Shown piece by piece: positions 36,825 to 48,443 of a stretch of 64,000 nt of DNA. The stretch's first letter is position 1, and each line of letters starts with the position of its first letter. Under the pieces are notes generated by a model. That model was not told where the DNA came from and did not search any database. It saw only the letters and a program-made list of their open reading frames with translations. The stretch is from Glebionis coronaria (lineage: Eukaryota > Streptophyta > Magnoliopsida > Asterales > Asteraceae), in assembly GCA_025667525.1 (NCBI GenBank), contig CM046876.1:84857512-84921511 (forward strand). Direction: 5' to 3'. The translations under genes and the position numbers were made by a program.

Positions 36825-39348
36825 ACAAAAATTTGAATATGCCCGTGCTTATTCAATATGGTTCCAAACAAGAAGGTAACTAAGAAACCATCAATTTATG
36901 GAATGGGATGACTCCCAGTAAGTCTTAGTTGAAGTCTTGAATTTGTTAAAATCATGTTAGACATGTTATTAACAAAACTTGAATCAAGAAATTTCAGTGT
37001 ATTTTGTGCATATTTGTAGAAAGTAAGAAATAAAATACAACCTTCTAAATACACTAGTGAACGATATAATGAGGCTGAGCATGTAAATGCAAAAGCCACA
37101 AATTGTTGTAACTCCCATTCGCATATCCGCAAGGATACCTCAAGCACCTGAAGATATGAATGTCATGTCAATGTTGAGGAATATGAGTTAGAGGATCATT
37201 TGAACCTCATAACTATCGAGACTCATTTTTAAATTAAGAATCTAATGAATGACTCAAACTATGAATGGTTATATGTAGTCCATAAAAGAAAATCAATTTT
37301 GGAATTTCATTAGCTTTCACTAATCAGTAAGACTGATAGGTTATAAATGGTCTTCTATGAGAAGATACACATGGACACAATTGTACACATTTATCGACAC
37401 TCTCTTTGAATAGAGTTTAAGGCATGCTCAAGCAATTGATCATGATTTAAGGCTTTCTTTTCTTTACGAGTGTAAAATTAAAAAAGATATTAATTAACAT
37501 ACTTGATTTCATGAATATGAAATATGGTAATTGGTGTACAAACTCTAGAAATCTAAGTGTGGATTAGAGCATGCATCTAGGAGCTGGAATCTTAAGTTGA
37601 GAACATGCGAGAATAAGTCTAGGTCTCACCGTTGTCGACCCACTATAAATCTTGGTGTCTTGTCACTAGGTTGTCTATTTCCTTACTCTTTACTTATTTC
37701 ATTATCATTAGACTTACCTATTACCATTGCTAATGCACTTGAATTGAACCTAATCATTATGCAACTTAGCTTCAAGTAAAAGATAGTTTTGATACAAACC
37801 TAACTGAAAGTAATTTTAATTAGGTGACTAATCGAAGAGAAACTATTCAACCCCCCCCCCCCCCTTCTAGTTTCTACACAAGCTATTTAAGTGATGAAGA
37901 GAGACCAACCACATTAGTCTTTACACTGTATGTGCATACATTTCTTCTCAAGAGCCCCATGGTTCTAATGTGGTGTATGATGACTTGAATCAAATTAGTC
38001 AGAGAGACTTGGATGAGATGGACATCAAGTGGAGTAGCTAAAATCCGTAAACGATGATCAAGTATATAGTATTCTAATGACTTTCACTTAGATACTTTGT
38101 GATCAGTTCATCTTGCATTCATGCAAGTATCAACATTAGTCTTAATACATCACATATCATATGTAATGAATCCACTAGGTAAACTAATGGTTTCCATGTA
38201 CATAATCAAACTTATCACGTCAGATTGAACTTTGAGACTTTCTCAATGATGTGTCATATTTAGACTTATTAACTGCCTATGTCTTGTACTATGACGATGC
38301 TAGTATTACTGTATTAGCACTTGAGCGCACATATACAAAATGACAATCATCGTATTATTCAAAATCTTTGCTATTTGTGAGTTTCTGAAATAAGTATTCT
38401 CAAAGTTCACTCAGATGACAACTCAACAGATCCTTGTGTAAATTCAGTGTCTTGTAGTCAAACATGTTCATCATGCTTGGAACATTGGACTTTAACCTTA
38501 AAGTAGTCTCATGTATATCTGTTTTTTTAGTATTTGGATAATGGAACGTTAAGCAGTTTTACTAAATAGTGAATTGATATACTTGGTAGATCGTCTTCAT
38601 TTGTACTACCGTCTTCTATATTAGCATGTTTAATCCATGAATAATTTAGTTATTCTAAATTATCCATTGTCAGTTGACGATACGGGAGTATTGTCGAATT
38701 AAGACAAATGTGAGTTGGTCATATTCATTAGGAATGAATATTAATTGATGATGCCGCCAAACTCATATGTGTTCATTGGATGAACATTGGATTGACCCAA
38801 CCTACGAGAATTCACTACATGGATCGTCGTCAATAGTGACTCTTGCAAGTGGTTAAATATCTCATCCTTAGACTTGAGATGCAAGTACGTTCTGTATGTG
38901 TGGAATGTCAATCTTTGATATGGTTAAACGCTGTCCTGAACAAGGCTGCTATAAAGACCTTTTTCAGGTGCGATGTGAAACACATGAACGACACGTGCAG
39001 TCAAAATAGGATTTGTTCCTCCACTTGTATTGGAGTTAGATAATACTGGGCCCCTCAATGAATTGCACAAATGTATGTGTGGCCACACCTAAATGTAATT
39101 AAGATGATACTTGATTAATTTGGTAATCCAGTTCAATATCAATATCGAGAAACAAAATAGTTAAACTTAAGAATGACTGTTGATCCATGTCTAAAGTTTA
39201 ACAAAGTATCTGAAACAAAAGGATGACTGATATCTAAACCATTTAAATGATATATTTGAGAAACTATCCTCATATATTTCTGGGGGCATTGGCGTGTTGC
39301 TAGACGCTAACCATTGCTTGTATAATTACATGATTATTATGACGTGCG
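36825..39348 (+). other. Element E internal region, right of A: non-coding
   Basis: No intact ORF and no recognisable pol motif. Besides the inverted copy of the G/F junction (37631-38035), nothing else stands out. Short plus-strand stretches near 36940-37200 look faintly protein-like but are broken by stops and could not be identified. Confidence 0.5.
37631..38035 (-). repeat. Inverted copy of the G/F junction inside element E
   Basis: This is the reverse complement of 40367-40772. It covers about 249 bases of the F 3' LTR end and about 157 bases of G gag fragment 2, joined exactly as at 40523/40524, with a C14 run matching the G15 run at 40538-40552. The arms are separated by about 2.3 kb. 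Confidence 0.88.
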
Positions 39349-39359
39349 CAAGTGGGAGC
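39349..39359 (+). other. Polypurine tract of element E
   Basis: CAAGTGGGAGC directly before TGTTGG is a copia-style tract. Confidence 0.8.
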
Positions 39360-40207
<848 letters not shown>

Positions 40208-40212
40208 CTTTA

Positions 40213-40523
40213 GAGATCTGCATTCTCTGGCAAAGTGACCATTTTTACCACAATTGTAGCACTCAACCTTGGATTTACAAAACCAGCAACATCATTAGGT
40301 TGGATGGAAATAATTCTTTTCGTATTTCTTATAAAACATGTTGGCTCTCATACTGAGAATAGCCACACTCCACTTGATGTCCATCTCATCCAATTCTCTC
40401 TGACTAATTTGATTCAAGTCATCATACACCACATTAGAACCATGGGGCTCTTGAGAAGAAATGTATGCACATACAGTGTAAAGACTAATGTGGTTGGTCT
40501 CTCTTCATCACTTAAATAGCTTG
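40213..40523 (-). pseudogene. Element G fragment 2: copia Gag with CCHC zinc knuckle
   Basis: The minus strand encodes, across a frameshift, SSQEPHGSNVVYDDL, then an ELDEMDIKW-like helix, then a complete CCHC knuckle, [14 protein letters not shown] (40261-40220). This is the nucleic-acid-binding part of a copia Gag. The left end (40208-40212) is the CTTTA duplication of E. The right end (40519-40523) is the GCTTG duplication of F. Removing E and F joins this piece in frame to fragments 3 and 1. It is non-functional. Confidence 0.85.
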
Positions 40524-40889
40524 TGTAGAAACTAGAAGGGGGGGGGGGGGGGTTGATTAGTTTCTCTTCGATTAGTCACCTAATTAAAATTACTTTCAAT
40601 TAGGTTTGTATCAAAACTATCTTTTACTTGAAGGTATGTTGCATAATGATTAGGTTCAATTCAAGTGCATTAGCAATGGTAATAGGTAAGTATAATGATA
40701 ATGAAATAAGTAAAGAGTAAGGAAAGAGACAACCTAGTGACAAGACACCAAGATTTATAGTGGGTCGACAACGAGGCTCTATCCTCGTTTCTACTCCACT
40801 CCTCGAGTACACCTACTCGAGATTTCCACTATATCCACAAGCTCCCTTCTTGGAGGAGAAAGCCTTACATCGTCGCTTATATTATTTTC

Positions 40890-41110
40890 CGACACTAAGC
40901 TAAATGTCGAGACCTAATCATTAGCTAGGACCAATCTATACAACGTTGCCTACTTCACAATTTAACGACACAAGGCTAGATGTCGAGTTCTAATCTCAAG
41001 GTAGAACCAATCTTCACAACGTTGCCTACTTCACCATTTTACGACACAAGGCTAGATGTCGAGTTCTAATCCAAAGCTAGAACCAATCTTCACGACTCTT
41101 CACTTTGAAG
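40890..41110. repeat. 76-base tandem repeat in F LTR
   Basis: Units start at 40890, 40966 and 41042 with CGACAC(T/A)A(A/G)GCTA. Each carries GTTGCCTACTTCAC or a variant. The period is exactly 76. The homologous block in the other LTR is at 48814-49034. Confidence 0.85.
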
Positions 41111-41225
41111 CTAAGTGAGAACTTCACACAACACAACTACTAATCACTTTCAAGTTTAGTGAGAACTCACAAGACACAACCACATCACTTTATAGTTTAG
41201 TGAGAACTACTACACAATCTATTAC
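41100..41225. repeat. 41-44-base tandem repeat in F LTR
   Basis: Three units start TCACTTT at 41100, 41144 and 41185, each with AGTGAGAACT and a CACAACACAA-like end. Confidence 0.75.
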
Positions 41226-41240
41226 AACTCAACTAAACAT

Positions 41241-41394
41241 ATCCAAGTACACAGATGTAGCTTGGATCTACACAACACAAATCCAAGCAAACACATATGC
41301 AATGGATGTACACAACAAATCCAAGTATTCACAAATAGCTTGGATGAACACAACTAGTCCAAGTATTCATAAATACAAATGGATCAACAAAAAC
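41241..41394. repeat. Four-unit hairpin tandem repeat in F LTR
   Basis: Units start at 41241, 41281, 41319 and 41356 (period 37-40). Each begins ATCCAAG or GTCCAAG and has CTTGGAT or ATGGAT about 13-15 bases later, so each can fold. The same set lies at 49165-49318. The ORF translated here is a by-product of the repeat. Confidence 0.8.
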
Positions 41395-41625
41395 AAAAAG
41401 GCTAACATGATGTACATGACTAATTTATGGATTCATCTTTATCACAACACTAGTGAGTGAGTGATCTTCTCATTGAACAAGGTAAAGGAGGGGATCAAGA
41501 GGATAATCATATGTAAAAAAACTTAACACATTAAGTGATCATTTACTAATGATTATGCTATAGAAAAGAGAAAGGGGGCTGAGAAAAACGTCCAAGAGGG
41601 TTATTGGAAAATGAGATTTGATCCA

Positions 41626-41635
41626 CTATTTATAG
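41626..41635 (-). promoter_or_regulatory. TATA box of F 3' LTR
   Basis: CTATAAATAG on the minus strand, 27 bases downstream of the palindromic module. The equivalent in the 5' LTR, the active promoter, is at 49550-49559. Confidence 0.75.
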
Positions 41636-41662
41636 AAGACAAAGTCCAACGGCTAGCTGGGC

Positions 41663-41728
41663 GCGGATCCTTAACTAGCCCGGCGGTTCCATATCACTAA
41701 GGAACCGCCTAGCCATTTAAGGTACCGC
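41663..41728. repeat. Palindromic module 1 (F 3' LTR)
   Basis: Four units: GCGGATCCTTAA (41663), GCGGTTCCATATC (41683), TAAGGAACCGC (41698) and TTAAGGTACCGC (41717). The first two are on one strand and the last two on the other, so they can fold as nested stems. Confidence 0.85.
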
Positions 41729-42113
41729 CCAATAGAGTCCGCTCCCTTTTTTTGTCTCTTAGTGGGGTAGTAATATCTGAGGTTTTTTAAACCTTCAAAG
41801 GATATTCTTATGGCATATGGAATATGCCATTTTCAAATTTACATTTTCCATTTTAATAAAACATTTTCTTAAAAGGAAAGTTTATTAAAAATCTTTTGTC
41901 ATATTAACAAAAGTGAGTTTTAAGGATAATCACTTTGATGATCACTAAGTATGATTAAGAAAAGTTAGTGATATGATTATTACCTTGATGATAGTGTTAG
42001 TTAAATAATTCGTTTTGTGTTTTACACTAAATGTGTTGTATAGTTTGTTGTGATCAAAACTAAGAAAGATTAGTTAACACTAATAATGTTTTTAGGCCTC
42101 ACTTGCATTAACA

Positions 42114-42296
42114 ATCTCCCCCTTTTTGATTACGACAAAATATAAACTCATTTACGTAGAAACACAAAATATCGAATTATTAATGAGTTTATCACTATCA
42201 TTTCTCCCCCTTTGTCGTAGCAAAAAGGTAAGCACAAGTCTTTGAAGAGAACCGGACTTTGCTAGTAGCTCCCCCTTGGTGGTTGCTCCCCCTTGC
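42114..42296 (-). other. Multiple polypurine tracts of element F
   Basis: The main tract AAAAAGGGGGAGAT is at 42127-42114. Further minus-strand AAGGGGGAG or AAAGGGGGAG tracts lie at 42203-42213, 42268-42279 and 42284-42294. Repeated tracts before the 3' LTR are a reported Sirevirus trait. Confidence 0.75.
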
Positions 42297-43118
42297 TCGG
42301 GGCACCAAGTGTATGAGCTATGGTGACATGCTACACAGAGGTTAGTAGAAAGGAAAGAAACACGTATATATGATCACTACCTACTAAGTAACTTGAGAGG
42401 GAGAAGGAGAAAAAATCTCAAATTAGAAGCAAGTATTTGCTAAGTATGTCCAAAGAGGTAAATGAAAAAATCAAAGTTCAATTGGTGGAATGGAGGTAGA
42501 AAGGAAACATCCAACCAATGAAAATGATAAATTTGTCAAGGGGTTAAAATTTAGAATTGATGGAATCACCCATAATCAATTGTAAAGATTAACCACGAGC
42601 AACTCAAAAGAAAGAGAGAATGATCAAATAAAGAAAACAAACACAACACAAAGATTTCATATTACATAAATATGAAGAAGACAAACAAAGTAGATAGTCA
42701 TACACACAATATGAGTATCTAAAGCAAAAGATATGGAAAATAAACCACAAAGCATAAGCTAGTCTAATAGTGATAATTTTACAAGATTGCTTAAAAACAC
42801 TAGTGACTCTAGAATAACTAAAGTTTTATTGACTCCAAGAGAGTGTGGCCCTTTAGTTGGAAAAATAAGACGACGAAGCATCATTCGAAGTTTTGTCCAC
42901 GGGAACGAAAACTTTAAGAGGAGGTCGAGTGAGGAGGAATTCAAGAAAAATTAACTTCTCATACACATGAGCAAGTTAAATTTGTTGAAATCGACAACAA
43001 GCACACGAGGATCCATGATGCAACACAAATTCGGTTGATGGGGGAAGGCCATCACACCTAGGGTTTGGTGGTGGTGAGGAGAGTGGGTAGGAAATGTTTT
43101 CACAATGCCTTGTGAGGT
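42297..43118 (-). other. Element F internal, non-coding
   Basis: No supported ORF and no repeat was recognised here. Confidence 0.5.
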
Positions 43119-43481
43119 TTAGGAAGGTTGAAAGGTCATTGAGTTGAGGGGTGTCAAAAGGTTTTGGTGGTGGGGGAGATTTTCCTTTTCTCCGGTAATG
43201 GGGTTAATGGAGTAGGTATCATTCCAATACTTAATTGGAGAGAAGGTGGGGTTCTTGGGTGGTTTGGGTGAAGAGGGTTCATTTTTCTTGATCCAAATAG
43301 GCCGAACCAAGATCTTCGGTTTCTTGTAAAGCTTGGATGAGGAAGCTTTGGGTGAGGATGTTTGTGACAATGAAATGTCAAGGTTATGAAAGGAAGAGTT
43401 AGGCATTGTTGAGGTGTGAGAATGAAATCTCAAGGTGGGGGTATAAGAAGAAAGTAGACAAGGCAAATGTTTTAAAATCAA
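43119..43481 (-). CDS. Element F low-complexity ORF (Ser/Pro/Lys-rich), unknown
   Basis: A 120-codon minus-strand frame. The product is rich in Ser, Pro, Lys and Asn, with LSQTSSPKASSSK and PSSPKPPKNP stretches, and no recognised domain. A second in-frame ATG (MPNSSFHN) lies about 25 codons in. Palindromic module 2 lies 111 bases upstream. It has the same general character as the broken ORF at 44221-44739, which also follows a module. It may be part of a reiterated ORF series or chance reading of Ser/Pro-rich sequence. Confidence 0.35.
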   Translation of the reverse strand: MILKHLPCLLSSYTPTLRFHSHTSTMPNSSFHNLDISLSQTSSPKASSSKLYKKPKILVRPIWIKKNEPSSPKPPKNPTFSPIKYWNDTYSINPITGEKENLPHHQNLLTPLNSMTFQPS

Positions 43482-43591
43482 ATGTAAAGTGTCAAGGAAT
43501 GTTTAGCCAAATTGAGTAAACATGGAATCTTGACAGGGGATAGGTTTATGAAGAAAGACCAAAAACGAGCCAAAAATGGGCTTTTCTGTCC

Positions 43592-43638
43592 GCGGTACCT
43601 TATAGGGACCGGCGGTTCCTTATCACTTAAGGAACCGC
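43592..43638. repeat. Palindromic module 2 (F internal)
   Basis: Units GCGGTACCTTAT (43592), GCGGTTCCTTATC (43612) and TTAAGGAACCGC (43627). A weak fourth, GAGCCGCG, is near 43650. Confidence 0.85.
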
Positions 43639-44220
43639 GCGACTTTAGTGAGCCGCGTGCAGTGGACTTGAAACCTTGATTTTCCAGAGTTTTAAGAAAA
43701 ACTTAGATTTTTTCAAAAAATTGAAAATCTTGGAATTTTACCTCTATTAGCACTAAATTATGCTAGGGTTGCATAAAGCAACACATTCACAAAGAATGTC
43801 TTAACAAAGGGTGACAAAATATTTTAGATAACATTTTGAGCCAATTTTTGTCAAGTTTTAGAGGTTGTAATAGATTTAGGTTCAATTTTAATTTAGAATT
43901 AAATTTGATTAATGTGCACATAAAGATAGAAACACATAATGCTAAGTCCATAATTCATCTTCATAAAACTCATAGAAGGAAAGAGATACATTAAGGAAAT
44001 AAAGAAAATCATAACAAACTAAAGATAAATTAAAACTAGGTCTTGATTAGTAATCTTCCTTGGCTTGGTTTTAACAAAACTTATTAGGGAAAATCATCAT
44101 TTATCTCTTAGGAGGATGATTGGCAAAGAGACTCAACAAAAAGCTTTGCAACTCTATGTGAGCCCCAATCATCTCCATTCTAAGGATATCAAGGAGATAG
44201 AAGTTGTTGAGGCAACAAGG

Positions 44221-44739
44221 CTAATTAGTGCCATTGTGCATGAAAAACTCATAAAAGCTAGGATCACCCAAGTTTGGAGTGTTTGAGGGAGGTGGAGGTG
44301 GAGGAGGTATGTTCTCCAAAGGTGATGAGGGTGAATGTGGAGGTATGCTCTCCAAGGGTGAAAAGGGTGAGTTTGGAGGGGTAAATGGTGAAGTCACCAA
44401 GGTATCAACAAAGTCATTCACAATGGGAATGCTTTGGATGGGTTATGGTTGGGTAGTCACATCCAAGAGATTACTTGGAGTGAAGGGTGAGGATAGCTCA
44501 TTCATCCTAGATTGGAATCAAGAGGAGGTAGAACCATGAGAATGGTTGGTTCCATGGGTAGAGGTAGTCTTGCATGGAGCAAGAGGTGGTGAGGTTGATG
44601 AAGAAATGAGAATTGGGACAATCTCATTCTTGGGTGTGTGAAAGGGTGAAGAGTTAGGTTTAGGCATTTTAATCTTAAACTTAAGATTTTTCCTTGAGGT
44701 GGAGGTTTTGGATGAGTTTGAGCTTCTTGTAGAAACCAT
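44221..44739 (-). pseudogene. Element F Ser/Pro-rich ORF with two in-frame stops
   Basis: From ATG 44739 (MVSTRSSNSSKTSTSRK) the same minus-strand frame runs to 44221, interrupted only by stops near 44518 and 44450. The N-terminal part is basic and Ser/Thr-rich. The C-terminal part is Pro-rich (PPPPPPPSNTP) and ends FYEFFMHNGTN. Similar basic Ser/Pro-rich starts are common in plant transposon-associated proteins, but there is no catalytic motif. Palindromic module 3 is about 240 bases upstream. Function unknown. Confidence 0.45.
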
Positions 44740-44981
44740 GGTTGAAATTAGAGGTTTAAGGTTTAAGGAAGAACGGTTTGATGTGTGAAGAACATGGCTA
44801 ACAAGGTGGGTTTAAAAGGGTGAGGGGATGATCCAAACTAGTAATGGGTTAATAACATTTTATGTGAACAATGAATTTAGCTAACCTAGTTTAGGAAATG
44901 TGCAGGTTTTTGCAAAGAATCAAGCAAGGTTTACACAGATTATTGAAAATAGTGCAAAGATTCTGTCAGACACAGTAGCCA

Positions 44982-45045
44982 GCGGTTCCTTATCTAGGAC
45001 GGCGGTTCCTTATCAATAAGGTACCGCAGGTCGTTATGGAACCGC
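44982..45045. repeat. Palindromic module 3 (F internal)
   Basis: Units GCGGTTCCTTATC (44982 and 45002), ATAAGGTACCGC (45016) and TTATGGAACCGC (45034). The arrangement, two forward then two reverse, is the same as in the LTR modules. Confidence 0.87.
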
Positions 45046-45334
45046 GACCATAGGTGTTCAAAAATTGTACTTCCTCAAACTTTGGTTAGCCCAGATTTTT
45101 ACTAAAGAATTATCAAGCCAAAGTTAACTACTGACCAAAATCTAGGAAGCTAACTAACACATAGGATGCACAAAGCTATGCAAATCGTAAATCCAATAGC
45201 ATAGAAAATCATTAGGATAACAATAGCAAGTAATCCAAACCACTAGAATTAAGTTAATACATAACCAAAATAAAACAAAATTGTTCAACATTACGTGTTT
45301 ACCAACATGTATACTTTGAAACATTTCAAAGTCT

Positions 45335-45619
45335 TCATCTTCTCTTTTTGCCCAATCCCTTGATCATGTTTCCCAAGTACTTGAATCCCTTCCTTGACTC
45401 AACCCGATGTTCATGTAAATCACCTTGGGTTCGAAGATTTTGACGGTAAAGTTCCTCCAAATTGAGATTATTTGGAACTTCACTAGAGGAATGATGAGGA
45501 GGGGAAACAATGTCATCTAAACCGTCCACGAATGAGTTTGTGGAGTGGTGAGAAGTACTCAAAGAGTCAATGGGAGCACTTGTGCCAATGCCATCACCAT
45601 CACTTGTTGGCATGTCCAT
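45335..45619 (-). CDS. C-terminal part of the F transposon-protein-like ORF (shifted frame)
   Basis: This frame is open back to about 45645, where it reads KRVQDEDMDMPTSDGDG, and it meets the end of the ORF at 45640-46548 in another frame. It is therefore probably the original C-terminus separated by a one-base shift. It contains an acidic, Ser/His-rich linker and ends in a charged helical stretch (LEELYRQNLRTQGDLHEH, then GLGKKRR), like the tails of plant transposon-associated proteins. Confidence 0.5.
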   Translation of the reverse strand: MDMPTSDGDGIGTSAPIDSLSTSHHSTNSFVDGLDDIVSPPHHSSSEVPNNLNLEELYRQNLRTQGDLHEHRVESRKGFKYLGNMIKGLGKKRR

Positions 45620-45639
45620 GTCCTCATCTTGGACTCTTT

Positions 45640-46548
45640 TTAGTCAGATTTACGATCACATCTTGTCTTTCTCTTATATACCTCTTGAATAGGTAGCATA
45701 ACCCGTTTGACCGGTTGAAAGTTAGAAAGATCAAGATTTGAAAAATCACGGCCAACCCTTTTAAAAAGGCGAGTGAGAAGCATTGCGTAAGGGAGGTTTG
45801 TTTTAGGCTTGTGAATAGCATAATTGATCCGTGAAGCGATAAAATATGACAAATTGTAATTGGTGTTGGTAAAGATGCAAAATAACATATGCACTAAACA
45901 CGCCGGAACATGATCCCGGTTTCCACCAAGACAAAACACATTTTCCCTAAGGATATTGGTCCATTGGACCATATTATCATTAAGGTCGCTTAAGAGAACC
46001 TCATGACGTTTCACCGAACGTACCTTAGTATGAAGGTTTCTCTTAACAGGTCGATTACGCTTTTTGGAGACAATGTCAACAATGTAGTCAAGATCAATTT
46101 CCTCATGATCATTTGTAGGACAGTTGTTGGATTCAAGGAGAGCACTAAGCTTCCATTTATCCGTGAAGCGACAAGTGCCTACAAATAGGACATCAAGAAT
46201 TTGACCGAAGACTTCGAGAGAGTATTGAATGAGTTGACCGTTCAAGATGAACCTAACAAATATTCCATCATTGTTTTCAATGCCGGAGTATGTGCTAAAG
46301 AACTCCAATAAGAATCGAGGATAGATGTCTTCCTTAATGTGCAACAAACAATCAAACCCAATGTTTTCAAACATAGATTTTATGTAGAGATACTCCTTAA
46401 TATCCTTTTGGACAACTCTACCCTCATGAAAACAACGGGATTGAAGGGAGGAATAGGTATGGGCGAGATGAGTTAAGTGACAAAAGTCGGAAAGGTTAGG
46501 AATATACTGTTTAGTGAGTTGATGATCCTTTTGGTATTGTGAAGGCAT
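45640..46548 (-). CDS. Plant 'putative transposon protein'-like ORF of element F
   Basis: A 302-codon frame from ATG 46548 (MPSQYQKDHQ). The central part resembles, from memory of the family, the plant putative-transposon-protein domain (Pfam calls it Transposase_32, PF20167): DIYPRFLLEFFSTYSG, then FVRFILNGQLIQYSLEVFGQ, followed by a Cys/His- and Leu-rich helical part (MVQWTNILRENVFCLGG and CLVHMLFCIFTNTNYNLSYF). That family has no proven catalytic role. It replaces gag-pol in this LTR element. Palindromic module 4 lies about 680 bases upstream. The end is frameshifted near 45645. The bases before the ATG (TTTTATTTAG) resemble a splice acceptor. Confidence 0.7.
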   Translation of the reverse strand: MPSQYQKDHQLTKQYIPNLSDFCHLTHLAHTYSSLQSRCFHEGRVVQKDIKEYLYIKSMFENIGFDCLLHIKEDIYPRFLLEFFSTYSGIENNDGIFVRFILNGQLIQYSLEVFGQILDVLFVGTCRFTDKWKLSALLESNNCPTNDHEEIDLDYIVDIVSKKRNRPVKRNLHTKVRSVKRHEVLLSDLNDNMVQWTNILRENVFCLGGNRDHVPACLVHMLFCIFTNTNYNLSYFIASRINYAIHKPKTNLPYAMLLTRLFKRVGRDFSNLDLSNFQPVKRVMLPIQEVYKRKTRCDRKSD

Positions 46549-48431
46549 GATTAGTACCTAAATAAAACACAAGAAAATATTTTTCCAATCACTCATATAA
46601 AAAATAAAATCAAAAATCAAAATATGAGAATGTGTTATATCAATTTCTTGACAAACAAAGGATTGAATCCATATCATTCTCATGTTCACAATGTGTCTAT
46701 TCCATTATTAACCAAGAACATATGAACTATTTTGGATCAACAATGGACTAGAACATTGGTTTTTCAAAACAAGGTTTTTAGGTAAGCATTAACAATGCAA
46801 CTACCTATTTATTCATAGGTTCATCTTAATTCCATCTTTTAACCAAAATCATTTAGCCAAAATTCGGATTTGTTCTACAAGTGGGTTTTAGTGAAATCTT
46901 AATGAATATGAACCTAAGGAATCATAGTAAAATAACCATGTCAACCCATATTCCTATTAAGGTTCTAATTCAATTTCAATTTAAATAATCCCCAATTGTG
47001 AAAGGATGAACCCTAGAACAAAATAGATGAAATTAAAAGAAAGTACTTATAATTAATTGATGTTTAATGAAGGATGAGTATCAATTAGTTTGAGTGATTG
47101 AAGGTTTTTGAAGCTTCAACAATGGTGGAAAAGGTGAAATCCGTCGGCTGTGTGTTTTTAGGAGAGAGAGGGTTTGGTTTGAAAAAGATTATTTTAATAA
47201 AACTGGCGCTCTGACAAGCTTTACTGCCCGCGGTTCCTTATCGATAAGGAACTGCAGGTTTGAGCCGCCAGAGATAAAGAACCGCCTACAGAGGCTGGTT
47301 TTTATCAATGAAATACGCCAAAATTTTGAAAACCAAGTTTTCTAAAATACTTAAAAAAATCTTAAGCCTTTTAGAATATCATCGGATCATCATAACACTA
47401 AGCAATATGCCTTAATGAAGGATTACGAGTTGAATCGAGACCGAAAAGAACCGAAATGGACAAACGACTACTGGTAGCGAAAAAGCAAAGTGGAGAGAAG
47501 TCAAGGGAAGTGAATCAAGACTAAGATCAATTCTCAAGGGATTAATGACGATCTTCAAATCATGGAGACGAAGAGCTTGTGTCATATATAGTGGTTTAAG
47601 ACGTGCCTTTCCGGCGAAGTGATAAACGGCTTTGGTAATGAATAAACACAAAGCAATTATTGATGCATAGACTAAGATCACTTTCAATAATAGTCTTAGT
47701 CTAAACCAAAATATGAGCAAGGTATTAATTCACTTTCTCTCCCACAAAGGGCCTACTAACCGTATGGGTGCAAACCATGGATATCATGCTTGATACTTTA
47801 AGCTACTACTAACTCACTCTACATCACCATAGTGAGTTAAGTATCCAAGCAATGAAGGTTTGAGATGATAGAGAAAAAGAATCACAAACCACAAACAAAT
47901 GTCAAGGCAAGGATGCCAAGAACAAGCACATAGTCAAGTAATGATCAAAAGAATGATCAAAGGGCGTGTAGAAGAACGAAAGCGTACCTTGGCCACCAAA
48001 GAGCATTCCAATCCATCAAGGAATCAATGCAATGCCCAACAATGACTATGATGAGTACTAAGTCTTCAAGGACTAGTATCATTCCCAATAATCTTGATAT
48101 CATCATTCAAAGATGTTGAAGATCAATAAAGATGAGTCTTCTACAAGTGCAAGTAACTAAATCCACAACCAATTAAATGATTGATCTTCATGAGTACCTA
48201 CACAAAGCAAGATGCAAACTAGTAGATACATTTCAAGAGTAGATCTAAAATGCATAAAAGCTACTAATCTAAGAGGGATGCAATATTATCAATTGAAAGA
48301 CCTATTTTCCAAGAAAAAATAGTTTTGACCAAAGAGAAACTTTAGTACAACTCGACCTTCTAATTTGAGGAGACAATGGATCGATCCAAGTTTTAAAGAA
48401 CAATATACTTCAAATATCTTGAGTGACCATC
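46549..48431 (-). other. Element F leader and spacer
   Basis: No confirmed ORF. The 47412-47720 frame is hydrophobic at its start, but nothing supports it. It holds palindromic module 4 at 47230-47285 and many AT-rich stretches. Confidence 0.5.
47230..47285. repeat. Palindromic module 4 (F internal)
   Basis: GCGGTTCCTTATC (47230-47242) directly abuts GATAAGGAACTGC (47243-47255), giving an almost perfect 26-base palindrome. A further reverse unit, GATAAAGAACCGC, is at 47273. Confidence 0.87.
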
Positions 48432-48443
48432 GCTCTAATACCA
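48432..48443 (-). other. Primer-binding site of element F
   Basis: The minus strand reads TGGTATTAGAGC two bases inside the 5' LTR. One mismatch to the initiator-Met tRNA complement. Confidence 0.8.

Larger units (their letters stand above)
40524..42113 (-). repeat. Element F, 3' LTR
   Basis: Minus sense starts at 42113. A palindromic module (41728-41663) is followed by a TATA box (41635-41626). Three blocks of tandem repeats follow in the expected transcript: hairpin repeats 41394-41241, a block of about 43-base units 41225-41100, and 76-base units 41110-40890. The end has an uninterrupted G15 run (40538-40552), which in the other LTR is interrupted by A. Confidence 0.92.

Noticed and set aside
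40538..40552. G15 run as a possible regulatory quadruplex
   Set aside because: It is a homopolymer variant of an interrupted G tract in the other F LTR. It is useful as a marker of the inverted copy but shows no evidence of function.
40890..41110. Regularly spaced repeats that could suggest a CRISPR-like array
   Set aside because: Units are contiguous 76-base tandem repeats without unique spacers, lie in a plant LTR and recur in the other LTR.
41200..41460. 86-codon ORF in the F LTR and its partner at 49124-49450
   Set aside because: The protein is a translation of the hairpin tandem repeat in an LTR leader, with repeated residues following the DNA period.
47412..47720. 102-codon minus-strand ORF in the F leader with a hydrophobic start
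   Set aside because: No domain, no conserved partner and no good context. It may be chance in AT-rich DNA.
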